The notes below the pieces were generated by a model, which saw nothing but the letters and a program-made list of their open reading frames with translations, had not been told where the DNA came from and ran no database searches. A DNA stretch of 64,000 bases, taken from NCBI GenBank assembly GCA_037176845.1, contig JAYKXP010000022.1, forward strand, positions 310,001 to 374,000. Reading direction: 5' to 3'. How positions within the stretch are numbered: the stretch's first letter is position 1; each line of letters begins with the position of its first letter. A program made the translations under genes and the position numbers. Positions 1-11,186 of the stretch are shown here, piece after piece. This DNA is from Paramarasmius palmivorus. Its lineage: Eukaryota > Basidiomycota > Agaricomycetes > Agaricales > Marasmiaceae.

Positions 1-58
1 CGAAAAATTTCAGAGCTTGCCGACCCAAAAGGATAAATGACATACACTGGTGTTGGAC

Positions 59-714
59 TCAGGAGGTACGATGCCTCCCTTCATCGAAGCCTCCACAAAG
101 GGCCATCGCACGATGCCAAGCTGAAAACTCGCGAGTACTCTTTGACTTTCCCTCGACTTGCATTCTCAAAATGTTCAACTTGTTCCTTGCTTTTGATGAG
201 CCTCGCTCACAGGCTTGCCTGAGAGCTTCATTGGGGGACAGATAACCATCTTCAATAGCATCTAGAGCTTCTGACCACGCGCGTTCGCTGATCCAGTACC
301 GCTGAAGTGCCTAGAGAGCGATGAAACGACACGTCATACAGTATATACCCAAGAACTCACATCATTGGCTTCGGCGAGACGAATGTGGGCTTTAACATAA
401 GAAGCGTCGAGTTCTACTGCCTGTTTTGACGCGTCGGAATGAGGATCGCTGCATAAGACCGATGTGCTCACCATTTTTGCATCAGCGTCTGCGTCTAGGT
501 ATCTACGCGTCCATTCATTAGTGGTAACCGTAAAAGAGACACGAGACCCTCACCTTCCCAGTTTGAGACCGCACAAAGCGCGATTTGCGAACAAGATCGG
601 ATTTTTATCGTCCTCTTGAATCGCATCACTGTATTTCCGACACGCAGACTCGTATTGCTGTTGGCGAAAGAGGTTATCGGCTACCGCTTTGAAATCCTTT
701 GCGGAGGTCGACAT
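59..714 (-). CDS. TPR-repeat protein, about 184 residues
   Basis: Three exons (714-554, 502-361, 310-59) give an uninterrupted 184-residue frame with GT-AG introns of 51 and 50 bases. The first exon, starting MSTSAKDFKAVADNLF, contains one clear tetratricopeptide unit (YESACRKYSDAIQEDDKN, then NRALCGLKLGR). Exon 2 continues with VELDASYVKAHIRLAEAND and exon 3 with a further helix pair (ISERAWSEALDAIED). TPR units form helical scaffolds for protein-protein contacts, often with chaperones; the partner cannot be read here. The reading stops at 59-61, but a downstream splice could carry the protein past the window edge, so the C-terminus is uncertain. The ATG at 714 was chosen because the TPR begins directly after it. 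Confidence 0.72.
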
Positions 715-1691
715 TGTGGGGATGGTGTTAAGAGAGATGCCTGACGTCTGGGCCCCAAATCTCGAGGTGACATGGCATTGGCGCAACAAGCATGAGAAGC
801 ATGACGAGCACGAAGTCTTCCTGGTGTGCTTCTTCGGTTCCCAATCGGACCAAGGCTCCAGTGTTACCTTTCCCAACCCAACCCTACATTCATTTTGAGA
901 GTGACTGGATATTTCAGAAGAAGAGTATTCAAGAGGCTCTGAGGGAGGTATCGCTCGATTGAGGGAAGGATCTAAAAAGAGGAAGTTGCAAGGCGCTGGG
1001 CGCCAAATCTTGCTCCCGAACGTCGGACCCACATCCCGAGAACCGGGGACCAGGATGACAAAGCCATCATTCGTTCATCCAACGACGCCCACCAACGAAA
1101 TACGCAGTTCCATTCAAGGAGATCCATGCAAGCAACCTCGTTCGCGCAAAACGGCATACTTTGAGCTCAGCTCCTACTATCGTCGCTCCGAGCCGCACCT
1201 TGGTGTTTTTGGAGATACTTAACATGAACATTTACTATGAAGATGAAAGAACACTCAATTTGCCGATGCCAGATACGCAGATCTATGGAGGAGGTCGATG
1301 AGTACTCAACTCGATACGGAAATTGGATCAACCCTCTGCTGATTCGATCCAGTGGGCGACGTGAACAAATTCTTGAGAAAAACAAGCGAGGTCACTCGGG
1401 ACGGCACAGATAACATTGTCAACAATTGTTCTTCCCGTTCGAACTTCAATCTGCCATATTGGCATCCAGATATGACGAGCGAAGATCATGAAAGACGTGA
1501 TAGCTAAAACCCATCGTCAGGCAGTGAAGTAGTCCGGAGGTGTTGTATCACGTACGGTTATCCCTCGCGGACCTATAGATAGTCATGACCACCTCAAACC
1601 GACAAACGACGTTTCCTCGGTGCCATTGAGTCGTACGTTGCCGGTCTTATCGTGACAATATCCCTCTGAGAAGGAGGTTCTGTTCTCAAAC
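715..1691. other. Intergenic stretch, no supported gene
   Basis: This is the upstream side of the TPR gene and the downstream side of the DUF6534 gene. Frames open on both strands are short and show no family motif, and I saw no repeat or RNA gene. Confidence 0.5.
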
Positions 1692-3677
1692 TCATGTTGG
1701 ATCTATTCCTCTGCTTGGCACACGATAGTCAGTTAAACAATACAACATTGTCGATCTCGCCCCTACCGAAGTGTTCGAGAACACTAGTGCTGAAACATCA
1801 ATGTTCGGAGTCGCTATCTCGTACTGATCTCGAGCTCGTAAAGTATTACGAGAATTGAGTGAAGCAAGTAAGGCGTTGGCATAAACTAAAGACGGAGTGA
1901 TTAGAACTTGTTACAATCGGGTGCTAAATCACAGAAACTGACGTTTTCCAACAACAAAGTCTATCGCCATGTACCACAGAGTTGCTGGAACAGCGATGTA
2001 CTGAAACTGAGTCAAATTGAAGGCGAAAAGCTTGCAAGAGCTGACGCTCACGACGGTGGTTTCCGAAATAGCAGCCACACTGATGGTATTATTAGAGCGA
2101 TGTATCGTTCTACAAAGCAACTTACGATGTTAGAAGACAGCGGTTTATAGCGTAAATCATCATTGTGTTGATCATTGACCTCGTTGTCTTGCGAGTGCCC
2201 GTTGAACTCCCGCGTAGCAAGATACAGAGAGACACGGTGATGATAATATTGGATAAAACGACCGATGTCCCAAAAACGATTGTCACCGTAAGCTTTAGGA
2301 GGATATAAGTACGTCATTGTCGCGGCAGGAGCCCTAGTAATTAACCTTGATTCTTTTGGTGGTGGGGGTTTCTACCAAACGTTCAAAGAAGCTGTGTTGT
2401 GAAGTCTCAGTCATTAATTATAACAGGATTTGAATGGCAACGTACACCTCAACTATCGATGCTGGTCGGTGGAGAGTAAGATACTAGACCGTGAGGGGAA
2501 GATGGAAGACGGACCGATGCCGGATACTATCACAAAACAATGAACCAGTAAGCAACTTTACGAGTAGGACATAGACTCACAGAAATGGATCAAAATGAGG
2601 AAGAAAAGGATCGGAAATAATAACTGATATCGATCCAATCCTCGGGCGACTATGTGAGAAGTTCAAATATATTACATGATCGTAAAAATGCAAATGATTT
2701 ACCAGTGCGGAGTTGACAGCTGAAAAACCTGTGTAAGAGATGAAATGGCTGCTCACTAAGCGCATATGAAGGAAATTCACACTTGTACAATGATAATGAG
2801 GATAAGCTGGAAGTGACTAAGTTAACGACGATAAAAGGTCATCAAATGGAGAGACGGCACTGACATTCAGTGCAACACTGGTCTAAATGTATCAGGGTTC
2901 AGTTTTCAGTGTCATACTGAAAACATCGGTTCAAGCACGAACGGGTAGTGTCCTATTGCCCATCATGAGAATTATCAAAGATAGCCGCGAGCAAAACAGA
3001 CCAATGTAATTCTTCCAGAACGGACCTGCTCGTAACGTTGTCTGTTGGTTGAAGCTTAGATTCCATGTTAGGAATGATTCAGATGACGGCGTGGCATGGG
3101 AGCTCACCATATAGTGGCACGCGCTCGTTACCGCTATATCTCGAACTCAGCACAGAGCATCCCTGTTCGAGGATTGCACATACCAATCGCCATATGTGAC
3201 GTGTCAAGGATCCTGCAAAAGTCATTCTAGTCGATTCTCTATTCTCGTAGGTTGAATAGTGCACACCAGATGATCAACACCTGATTCGATGGTTCCTTCA
3301 GCCACCGACACTCTAAAACCTTCACCAATTGACGCACTAGAAACTTGAGACTGTTCTTGTCTCTCGGATAGTTAATGAAATATAAGTAAGCCTTTGAATT
3401 TCATCAGCGAGAAGGCAGGGCAGATGACTGAATAGCTGGGTACTTGCCTGCATCGTTGTTATTCCATAAACGCTGTCAGGTAATCAGATATTTGAGGACT
3501 AGCTAGTGCCTTGTTAGACCTACATTGCAGTGACGATCACCCCCACGAGTATAGGCCCTGTAAGGATCTTTTCTCAGTGAAAATCCGAACATCCAATTCC
3601 GAGGGAACGCATGCACCAAGTAGAGACATTGTCGGTCGTGAGCCAAGGTGTTTGATAGGGATGCTAGGTATAGCCAT
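1692..3677 (-). CDS. DUF6534-type multi-pass membrane protein
   Basis: A many-exon gene that no single long frame reveals. Exon 1 (3677-3617) starts MAIPSIPIKHLGS. The next exons give GPILVGVIVTAIVYGITTMQ and AYLYFINYPRDKNSLKFL, the characteristic TM1-TM2 region of DUF6534 proteins. Later exons give FFSCQLRTVARGLDRYQLL, then TIVFGTSVVLSNIIITVSLC, RSMINTMMIYAINRCLLTSV and finally FVVGKLYANALLASLNSR, the C-terminal DUF6534 signature, with the last exon at 1885-1692. Introns join in phase; one has a GC donor (after TTMQ). The exons around 2.9-3.3 kb, between TM2 and TM4, were read less surely. DUF6534 proteins are common in Agaricomycetes, of unknown function. Intact as far as read, but a lesion in the uncertain exons cannot be excluded. 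Confidence 0.72.
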
Positions 3678-4307
3678 GATTTTATATCAGTCTAAGTTGC
3701 GGCGCCACCTACCGAGCTTGGTGTAGATGCTGATGATCGAGTCAACGGGATGTACGTGAGGCTTCAAGTTGAGGACCAGCATGATACTTCAGGGTGATAC
3801 TCGATACTCCCCAGTTCATAGACCCCTGCAGTCCTCCACTAGTATTACATCGCCGAATGAGAAGGTAGAGATAGATTTCGACTCTTGTGTCGCACCTTGA
3901 ACAATGTAGGAGAATCCAAAATTTCGACTCGGCCGACGCGGAATCAGGTCCTCGTTAGTCAATTGAGTAGCCGGCTTTCTGCGTAGGTTCGTGCTGTTAT
4001 ATGATATGCTATCACTGTCAGACGTACGCGGGAAGCAGCTCGAAAACCACGAGGATGGGTGGAACTTGGTTACTGACAGAACGTGAGAATTTAAGAGGCT
4101 GTAATCCCGGAGCCCTCCGAATCGGAGAATCGAGATGCCTTGACCGCACAAGACTTGACATTTTTCTGATCCACGTCTGATTAATATTCCTCATTCAAAC
4201 ATTCCAAGTTCAAACAACCTCTGGTTACGTCGTCGCCCTCAACCTTCATAACCAGGCACCATTAAATAACGGCGAACTTGAGGTGGAAATCTTGCAGCTG
4301 ATACAAG
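3678..4307. other. Intergenic stretch with an unassigned open frame
   Basis: A 111-codon frame on the minus strand (4151-3816) has no ATG at its start and is serine- and arginine-rich in its middle (PRTSDSDSISYNSTNLRRK). It could be the leftover cytoplasmic tail of a membrane-protein gene. Nothing else supportable was seen. Confidence 0.3.
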
Positions 4308-5820
4308 TCATCGGATAGTGTGTCTTTTCGTGTCAACTTGAAACTCCCGTAATTCCGTCGCGTCTCCTCTCGATGCAGGCTCTTGCATGCGCGAAGCGCT
4401 TGCATCTAGAATAAGCTCTCCGTCGCTCAAGGCCACGTTAGCTCGGAATTCCATGTTCTGACGAATGATACCAGTGATGTGCGGCGACGTCGTGAGGTCT
4501 TCTGTCTCAAAGGACAGCCCTAGGCCAACACGAACCATAATCAACAATGGTGCCAGGGCCTGTCATGATAAAACTGCGATCAGCCATTCCATCGACATGT
4601 TAAAGACACGAATACTGACGTATACTTGTGGGAGCATCAGTCCAAGTATCGGTTGAGCTTGCGCGTTGTGGTCGAGGCTGACGATAGCGAGGGCAATCAA
4701 GAAGGTAGGCACGATTACCCCGGATTCTATCCTTTGGACATGATCAGTGAGCGCCATTTGGATGAGCATTCCTGCACCGACATTATCGCAATGATGTGGT
4801 TGTAGATACGATGACTCGTTCTTCGTGCTCCTAAATGCTTAATCTGCCGATTCTCCCACCACAGTTTGCTTGCTTGCAAAGACACACGTCAGTTAAGTTG
4901 AGCTCGGGGAAAGAACGATAATTCACCAATGAGGACTGTTAATGAACCATCGGCCGCCATGGCCAACAACAATAGTATGATATCGGATAGTCTGGTGCGC
5001 CTCAGAGCTTGAGCGTACTCTTCGGAACCTATTCCTGCGGTGCTGGAGGCAGCGTAGGCCGGGATTTGAAGCGCACAAAAAATGACTGAGATTAGGTCAA
5101 TACACGAGAACCAGGATCGTCGAAAGAAATAACTCACTCGAGGCAGCAAAAATCATCAACGCGGGAAGAGCGATAACCTTGAAACTCTGGCGCCAGATAT
5201 GATAGCAACGATTGGCCTGGATCAGAATCGTCGATTCAGGGCGAATGGAGAGTAACGAGCATCGGACAGACCAGAATAGCAAATGTAGTGACCCTAAATA
5301 GTGAAAATTGGGTGAGCAGTCGAGAATTTTGAAGGTATAGGAATGCGTACACCGTCAAATACGTAGTCACTAGGTTGAAGAAGCTGTTTCATGTCAGCCA
5401 ACAGAGATATCCTGGTGAATTGAGACGGACGCACTAACACACTTGCAAGTTGATCCCGCTGATGGCTTTTCCTCCCGTAGCAATACGCATCGCTGCCACA
5501 CTTTGCAGTGTGTTTCGAACAGCATCCAAGGTAACGAGGACGAAGAGCAACACAGTCATGACCTTGTGATAAGTATTACGCTGTAGACTCTTTCGGCGAT
5601 GTAGCAAAACCATGCTGATGCTAAATAATATAATATTGCACCCTATGGAATACCCTCAGCGGATAGGTCGTTCGGCTATGGCTGTACTACTTGCCATAGA
5701 GCATTAATTGCAACTATGATAGAAGAATTGACATGGTCAGCTAAGTCACAAGAGCATTGGCGCAAAACCTACGTATGTAGATATCAAGAGAATTTCAGGA
5801 GTAGACAGTGCCTCGGGCAT
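4308..5820 (-). CDS. 7-TM protein of the local Agaricomycete family (member 1)
   Basis: Exon 1 reads MPEALSTPEILLISTY and is joined to a 19-base microexon (LQLMLYG) with a GC donor. Then come CNIILFSISMVLLHRRK (end of TM1), a TM2 block ending LDAVRNTLQSVAAMRIA, TM3 ending ANRCYHIWRQSFK, TM5 ending KLWWENRQ, and TM6 with the conserved ESGVIVP. The last exon is ALAPLLIMVRVGLGL followed by a polar cytoplasmic tail to the stop at 4308. All ten exons splice in frame, so the gene looks intact. It is closest to member 2 at 11.2 kb: same start, same GC-AG second intron. A family function is not known to me; the topology is that of a 7-TM surface protein. Confidence 0.8.
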
Positions 5821-7276
5821 CGTCGTTGAAACACACTGGTAGGCCTTCTATGGGGTAAGGAATTCCCTTGGCAATCGTGCCTCTTATAAGAAAAACCCGG
5901 CGACCATTTCTGACTAAGTTCAAAGCCGCTGATAGCCCTAGATCGTGAACAAATACAGCCGCAGAGGAACCAGAAAGCGGCGCGGAACATAGACGGGAGG
6001 TACAAAATGACATTGATCATCTTGGCTGCACGGTATACCAGACTGCTAGTAGGAATTTGGGTCAACGGGTGGTGCTGATGTTCATCTGTACATACAGTGG
6101 TTATCATCAACGTCATTTCTCCCAGGATGCGGGTCCGATGTCCAACACTTGCCAAGTTTTTGCGTCCAACTTCGACCAGTAGCGGATAAAGTTATGCCAC
6201 CGGACAATCGCCCTCCCGTAAGCCAGCAATGTTGCCTGTATTGATTATCGGTAAATCTTGAGCCATTGTTTCAGCCGATTCTGATGCGTGAAAACACGGG
6301 AAGATGTGTGAGGATGTATTTGGGTCTTGTCTACATAACCTACATTAGCATCTAGATATGTAGTAGCATCGTCAAGTAACTCACCAAGTAGCCTTTAGCT
6401 CGACAGCCTTCTACAAGCGCTCATGACCAGTGTCGACAAATCCTTGATCCATTTGACCTGATATGAAAACCTTGCTCTAGTCTGACGCTGTTGGAGACCT
6501 TAGGCTCTTGAGAATGTTTTTAGCTTGCAAGTATGGTCTTTATGTAAGAAATATACACACGCCTAAGTAGCCATAAATTCCTCGTAGCATAAGATATCAT
6601 CTCATTCGACCAACGAAAGCTGACGGCTGTTAAAAGCCTGCCGCATTCCTCGCGTTTACTGGGACGACAGTAGTGGTTGTGGTTTAGGGTTCAGCAGGCG
6701 CCTAGCTCCGAGACTGTCCGGATAATCGGACATAATCCGGACCGTCATCAGCCGTCATCTGGTCATCTCATGATCAGTGAAAACAATTTTCACCGTGGTC
6801 TCTGGCCCGCGTCCAGTAAACCGCCTGTACGCCTTCCCTTCACCTTGCCAGGCCCTGTCACTTCCAACCTTGTTGTACTAAGGTGCTAAACGCTACTCGG
6901 ACCAGCAATATCTACTGTCCGAATATGTGGTGGAACCTGACAATCGGTCATCAGATGGAGCTAGAAATGCGCGTGTAGCTCAGAGCTATGTTCGAATCCT
7001 CTTGTCAAGGTGCGCCACCAGTGCACTCGTCATCCCATTTTCATCTTGTGACGCTGAATTTGACAGGTATCTTACAGAACAAAGTGGTCGAACGACTCGG
7101 ATTGGTGGACATAAAACTCGACTTCGAGGAAGCCCTTCAAAAAACTGAAGTCGGAACTCTTCATTTCCGGAATGTCCTGAACAAGTAACCTCACCTATTA
7201 GGAACGGTCATGGTTAAAAACCGCTCATTGACATTGGCCATTCGCATCCTCCTCTTGTTGCTACCTGCAGCCAATA
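5821..7276. other. Intergenic stretch, no supported gene
   Basis: This is upstream of 7-TM member 1. A 41-codon minus-strand frame upstream of its start and plus-strand frames near 6.7-7.19 kb have no recognisable motif. An ATG at 7209 opens a hydrophobic signal-peptide-like run (LTLAIRILLLLLP) in a different frame from the next gene and soon terminates, unless it is spliced into that gene. Confidence 0.4.
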
Positions 7277-8905
7277 ATGTGGAGACTCAGCCCACTCCCA
7301 ACCACCTCTTCGAAACTTTGGTTCAGCGACGGGAATGAGATAGGTGCCCCTCGAGGTGGAGGCATTGGATCCTCTGTACGGTTGATGGTCGAAAACCAAG
7401 GCTTTCTCGACTTCACGGAGTTTGCTGCCAAAGAGGTAACATGAATCACTCCATCGGTGTGAACCGTGCTCACTTCATATTTAGCAACCCGAACAGCGTG
7501 TTCTCGACCTGAACGGCGCGCGCATCAACTACGTTGTGAACGACCCCGTTTCCTCATTTCCTATCAACCTCACCTTGCCCGGTGACGGGACCTTTTCTTT
7601 CACGACCACTTCATCAACAGGTCTCGTCGCGACATTGGAGGGTCCACTGAAACCTCTTCCTGACATCTCTTCCGATGATATCAAGTATATCAGAGCAAGG
7701 ATTCAGTCTCAGTATATACCGTACCCTCAACCTGGGAAGACGCCTGAAGAGATTCGTAAGGACCTTGAAAAACGTGGACAGCAGTATTTCCCGTGGAGTC
7801 AGTATAGCTTCGAGCTTGCGATGGTCACATATGACTGGACAACTGCGTCGTTTGCTCGTATGGTCATTCCAAAAATGTTTGAGTATGCTCAAATGGTATG
7901 TATTGCTGTCGTATCCCAATCAAATAGACGTGCTTATGCTCACTAATTCAGGCTACTCCACGCCCTATCGACACAGATAGTACCGCTTCCGCAATCTTTG
8001 ACTCGAACTGGCCACCATATACTCCAGCTAACGCAGATTACATGAGATCGTTCCTCATGGTTCCCGCCAAGTCTAGGCAGGAGGTCATGAATCAACTCGT
8101 TGGTACCTCGGGTAGTTCGGGTGTACAGGAAGCGCTCAAGAGATTCACTGCTACACAAAACAGCATCCTTTCCATCGCAGTTCATTGTTTACCCCGCACA
8201 CCCCGATTTACAACACCCTACCTCTACAGCGGCCAGCTGGACATGAGTCAGCTTCACAAAGATCAGTTTGCCGCAGCATTCCTCCAGTTTGAGCTTAACA
8301 AAGGTCCTCCTGGAGTCATACTTGCGCAGGACTTTACCGTGACAACGGAGAGCTTGGTTCAGCCTTACGATATCATCACGACGAAGCAGGTCTGGAGCTT
8401 TGGTGATACCCTTGATATTGCATTGCACTACCAGAATGGCATCATTCTAGTCATCAATGGGAACAGCCCGTTGTCGGATTCGGCTGTATGGGATACTCCA
8501 GCCTTCGTGACGCATCTCTCCAACGATCTTGAGAAGATTGAGTGGGTCGTTCCTCCCGGGACATCGTTTCTCGTGACGACGAGCGAATGGAGGGTGATCA
8601 ACGGTAAACAAATCTATGTTATCGTCCTTGAACTGCTTGACGACACCGCGATCGGGAATGTGGGGACAGCCGTGTCCGCTGCCGCGAAACAAATGCCTTC
8701 CACTGTCCACGAATTGGCGGGAGCATTTTCATCGACTGGTCTTGACGGGCTAAAGGCGGCTCTCCCTCTTCCACAGCTACCGGCATTCGAGACACTGCCG
8801 GTGCGGAAGACTAGGGATAGGGAGTTTGACCACCTCAACAGAGAGAAGACCAATGGTAGAAGGTGCCGTTGTTTGGATGGTGAGTGTGTATGCCTTTCCA
8901 CATAG
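7277..8905 (+). CDS. Uncharacterised 507-residue protein
   Basis: Three exons (7277-7435, 7485-7895, 7952-8905) give a continuous frame from MWRLSPLPTTSSKLWF. A consistent coding pattern runs through PVSSFPINLTLPGDGTF, PYPQPGKTPEEIRKDLEKRG, FELAMVTYDWTTASFARMV and WVVPPGTSFLVTTSEWRV. I see no membrane segment and do not recognise the domain; it reads as a soluble conserved fungal protein. The ATG at 7277 is the first in frame after a stop at 7229-7231. A potential donor at 8880 (ATG then GTGAGT) would swap the last few residues for a different short end. An out-of-frame signal-like peptide at 7209 raises the possibility of a missed 5' exon. Confidence 0.65.
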
Positions 8906-9453
8906 CTATACACTAATTGACTGCATTGTATAAGCCGATGGTTCTTGAGTTGTCAAGGGGCTCTATTGAAGGGTTCATATACGATCATCAGAAGGAAACG
9001 GTGTCAAAAGATATGCAGATGTATAGCATCGAAGAAGTTCATAGGAAGCAAACCATGTTTTATTTGCACATGCCCGTTCCCAGCAAGCATGACCGATTGA
9101 ATACGCAGCCCTGCATCACTATTGCTTCCCTCGTAACAACTTTCCCAAAGATACGCCATTCCTATCCTTCCCATCCCCTTCCTTCCCATTCGGTCGAGAC
9201 CACTCCTCGAAGGACATCATATTCGGATAGGCTCTTTTCGCTGCCTCTCGCTGAGACTGACATTCTTGAGCTCCTTCTGGTGTCAAGCGTACTCGATGAA
9301 CACGTTCCATGTCCATGATGAGTTATTTTGTGTGACCGTTCATCGCAATCAACCCCCGAGCAAGAACTACGGGTATTGATGGAATGGTTCGTCCTCTAGC
9401 GGACTTGTACGCTCCTTCCTGTTGTGGTATTGTGGATATCTCTGCGACAGCCA
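8906..9453. other. Intergenic stretch, no supported gene
   Basis: This lies between the convergent 507-residue gene and the NmrA-like pseudogene. A 133-codon plus-strand frame at 8917-9318 begins in what should be the 3' untranslated region and shows no domain. Confidence 0.4.
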
Positions 9454-10071
9454 TCAGGATTGGAAGGCGCTGGGGTCATTGAACACGCCAGCGGCAACAC
9501 GCCCAATGTCTTCGACTCCACATTGTTGAACCGGGCTTTAATCCTGCCTTGGGTACACGACCGATGACTCCTTCATAATTCTCCATGAAGAAACCTGGAC
9601 GAAGGATAGTCCAGCTTAGGCCTTTCGCGCCTAGCTCCTTAACGTGCTTCTCGATGTTGATCTTTGCTAGACGACCGCCCATCATGGTAGTGTCAAACCC
9701 TCTCCACCTCTCTCGAAAGAAGAGAATATGAAATGGGAGACCCCATATTCCAGCGAAAGGCTGGCTATACGCATCCACGCCTAGATCTGGAAATGCTAAC
9801 ACGCAGAAAATGCCCCATATGGATTTCCTGTATCTTCAAACACCTTTCGGACCGTTTCTGGAGAGTCGAGGTCTCCCTCAACGATGCTCACATAATTTGG
9901 ATATCGGATTGCAAGTTCTCGTGCAGTAGGATGAGAGGACGACCTGGTAAGTGCAAGAATGCGGAATTGGGGTTCGATGTCATTCCTTGCAGAGAGGATG
10001 GCAGAAATGAAGGCTTTCCCTTGTCGCCCTGTAGCACCGGTGACGAGGTTCTTCCTGGTTAAGGCGGCCAT
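9454..10071 (-). pseudogene. NmrA-like NAD(P)-binding protein, frameshifted relic
   Basis: The 5' part reads MAALTRKNLVTGATGRQGKAF, with the Rossmann nucleotide-binding motif GATGRQG at residues 12-18, then an NmrA-type segment to EDTGNPYGAFS. The expected continuation VLAFPDLG is present but two bases out of phase (near 9808). A second shift lies in the segment that should read FIFSSFERGGEG (around 9715-9735). The conserved WTILRPGFFMENYEGVIGR follows, and a third break near 9520 loses several residues before VEDIGRVAAGVFNDPSAF. NmrA-like proteins bind NAD(P) and act as redox sensors or short-chain reductase relatives. With three frame breaks and no intron that would repair them, this copy should not make the normal protein. 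Confidence 0.8.
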
Positions 10072-11186
10072 GTCAGAGTGATCGAACGACCATGAAGCTT
10101 GCGATTTATGTAACGGCCGAATGAAGATGAGATCGCTACTTTATTATGAGATAAGGTGATATTGGGGGTGAGTTGACACTTAAGATGAGGCTACCACTCA
10201 CGCACTCCCGTTCTTAGTCTCCCCTGTGGTTCCCGGGGGAATGTTCTTTTCTGGTATGAAGATGCAAAATGCAAAAGCGCCAAGTCGTGAGCGCTCATGG
10301 GCCGCAGAGCGTGAGAAAGGGCTCCAACTTTCTCCGCTCATCATGCGGTTCTTTGTCGGAGACTTCTAGGAGCGAGAACTTGGTGCGTCAACAACTCTCT
10401 GGTTGCAAAGGAGACCTTGAAATTAATTGCGCTTCCAGATTTCGTGTATACTGAGAGGAGTCAGTCTCAACTTCCTCAAGCCAACCTCAGTCAGGCCTCA
10501 GGCCTGAGGTTTCATCCAGCACTCGGCTTGATACATCACTGACATAGCTTCACTGCTGTGATCCGCCGTACTCTCGCCGTCGCCTCACTATCTTGCCAAT
10601 TGGAGTGTTTTGAATACCGAGTCCTCGTCCGGCACTCACGTATTCTATGGAATTGAGGTTGTTATGAGTCACTTTTCATCTTCGTATGCAATTTCGCTCC
10701 TCGTGCTGAGTTTGTCTCAAATATTTCCTTTCTGCAGTAGGTTCTCGTGAGATTTTCGACACGCCTTGGTCCGCTCCATCCAGCTTCCTCGAGGACGTAG
10801 CCCAGATACCAACGTTTAGTATCAAGATCGCTGTGAAGGGTTCATGACGAAGGGCTTTAGTCGTCTCCCTGCCGCGCTTTTCATGAGCGGCTCCATATAG
10901 GACCCTCAGACCGCAGTATCACTGGAGATACGGACTCGCTTTACAGGCGCCCTTGCCTATAGCACATTAGCGGTTGCTCATTGCCGCCGAGATGGGGGTC
11001 TGGGACCTACATCGACTTCATGGATTATTTCCGAGTGCTGATTCGGACTCTCACCTCAGTCGACCCGGGAGAGGAAACAAAATATCCCCAGATGAAATGG
11101 TATTCCATCAAGACAAGCCTTGACCATAAAAATGCACCAGACCTTTCATAGGTTTGTTCAGAACTCCAGACTTCTTCACGGCGCTA
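10072..11186. other. Intergenic stretch with a short coding-like remnant
   Basis: A perfect palindrome, CCTCAGGCCTGAGG, lies near 10500. On the plus strand near 10745-10850 a short frame (EIFDTPWSAPSSFLEDVAQ) looks coding but stands alone and ends in a stop. No gene could be built. Confidence 0.35.

Noticed and set aside
6969..7016. tRNA-like words TAGCTCAGAG and GTTCGAATCC
   Set aside because: The A-box and B-box like words are only about 9 bases apart and no cloverleaf can be drawn; treated as chance.
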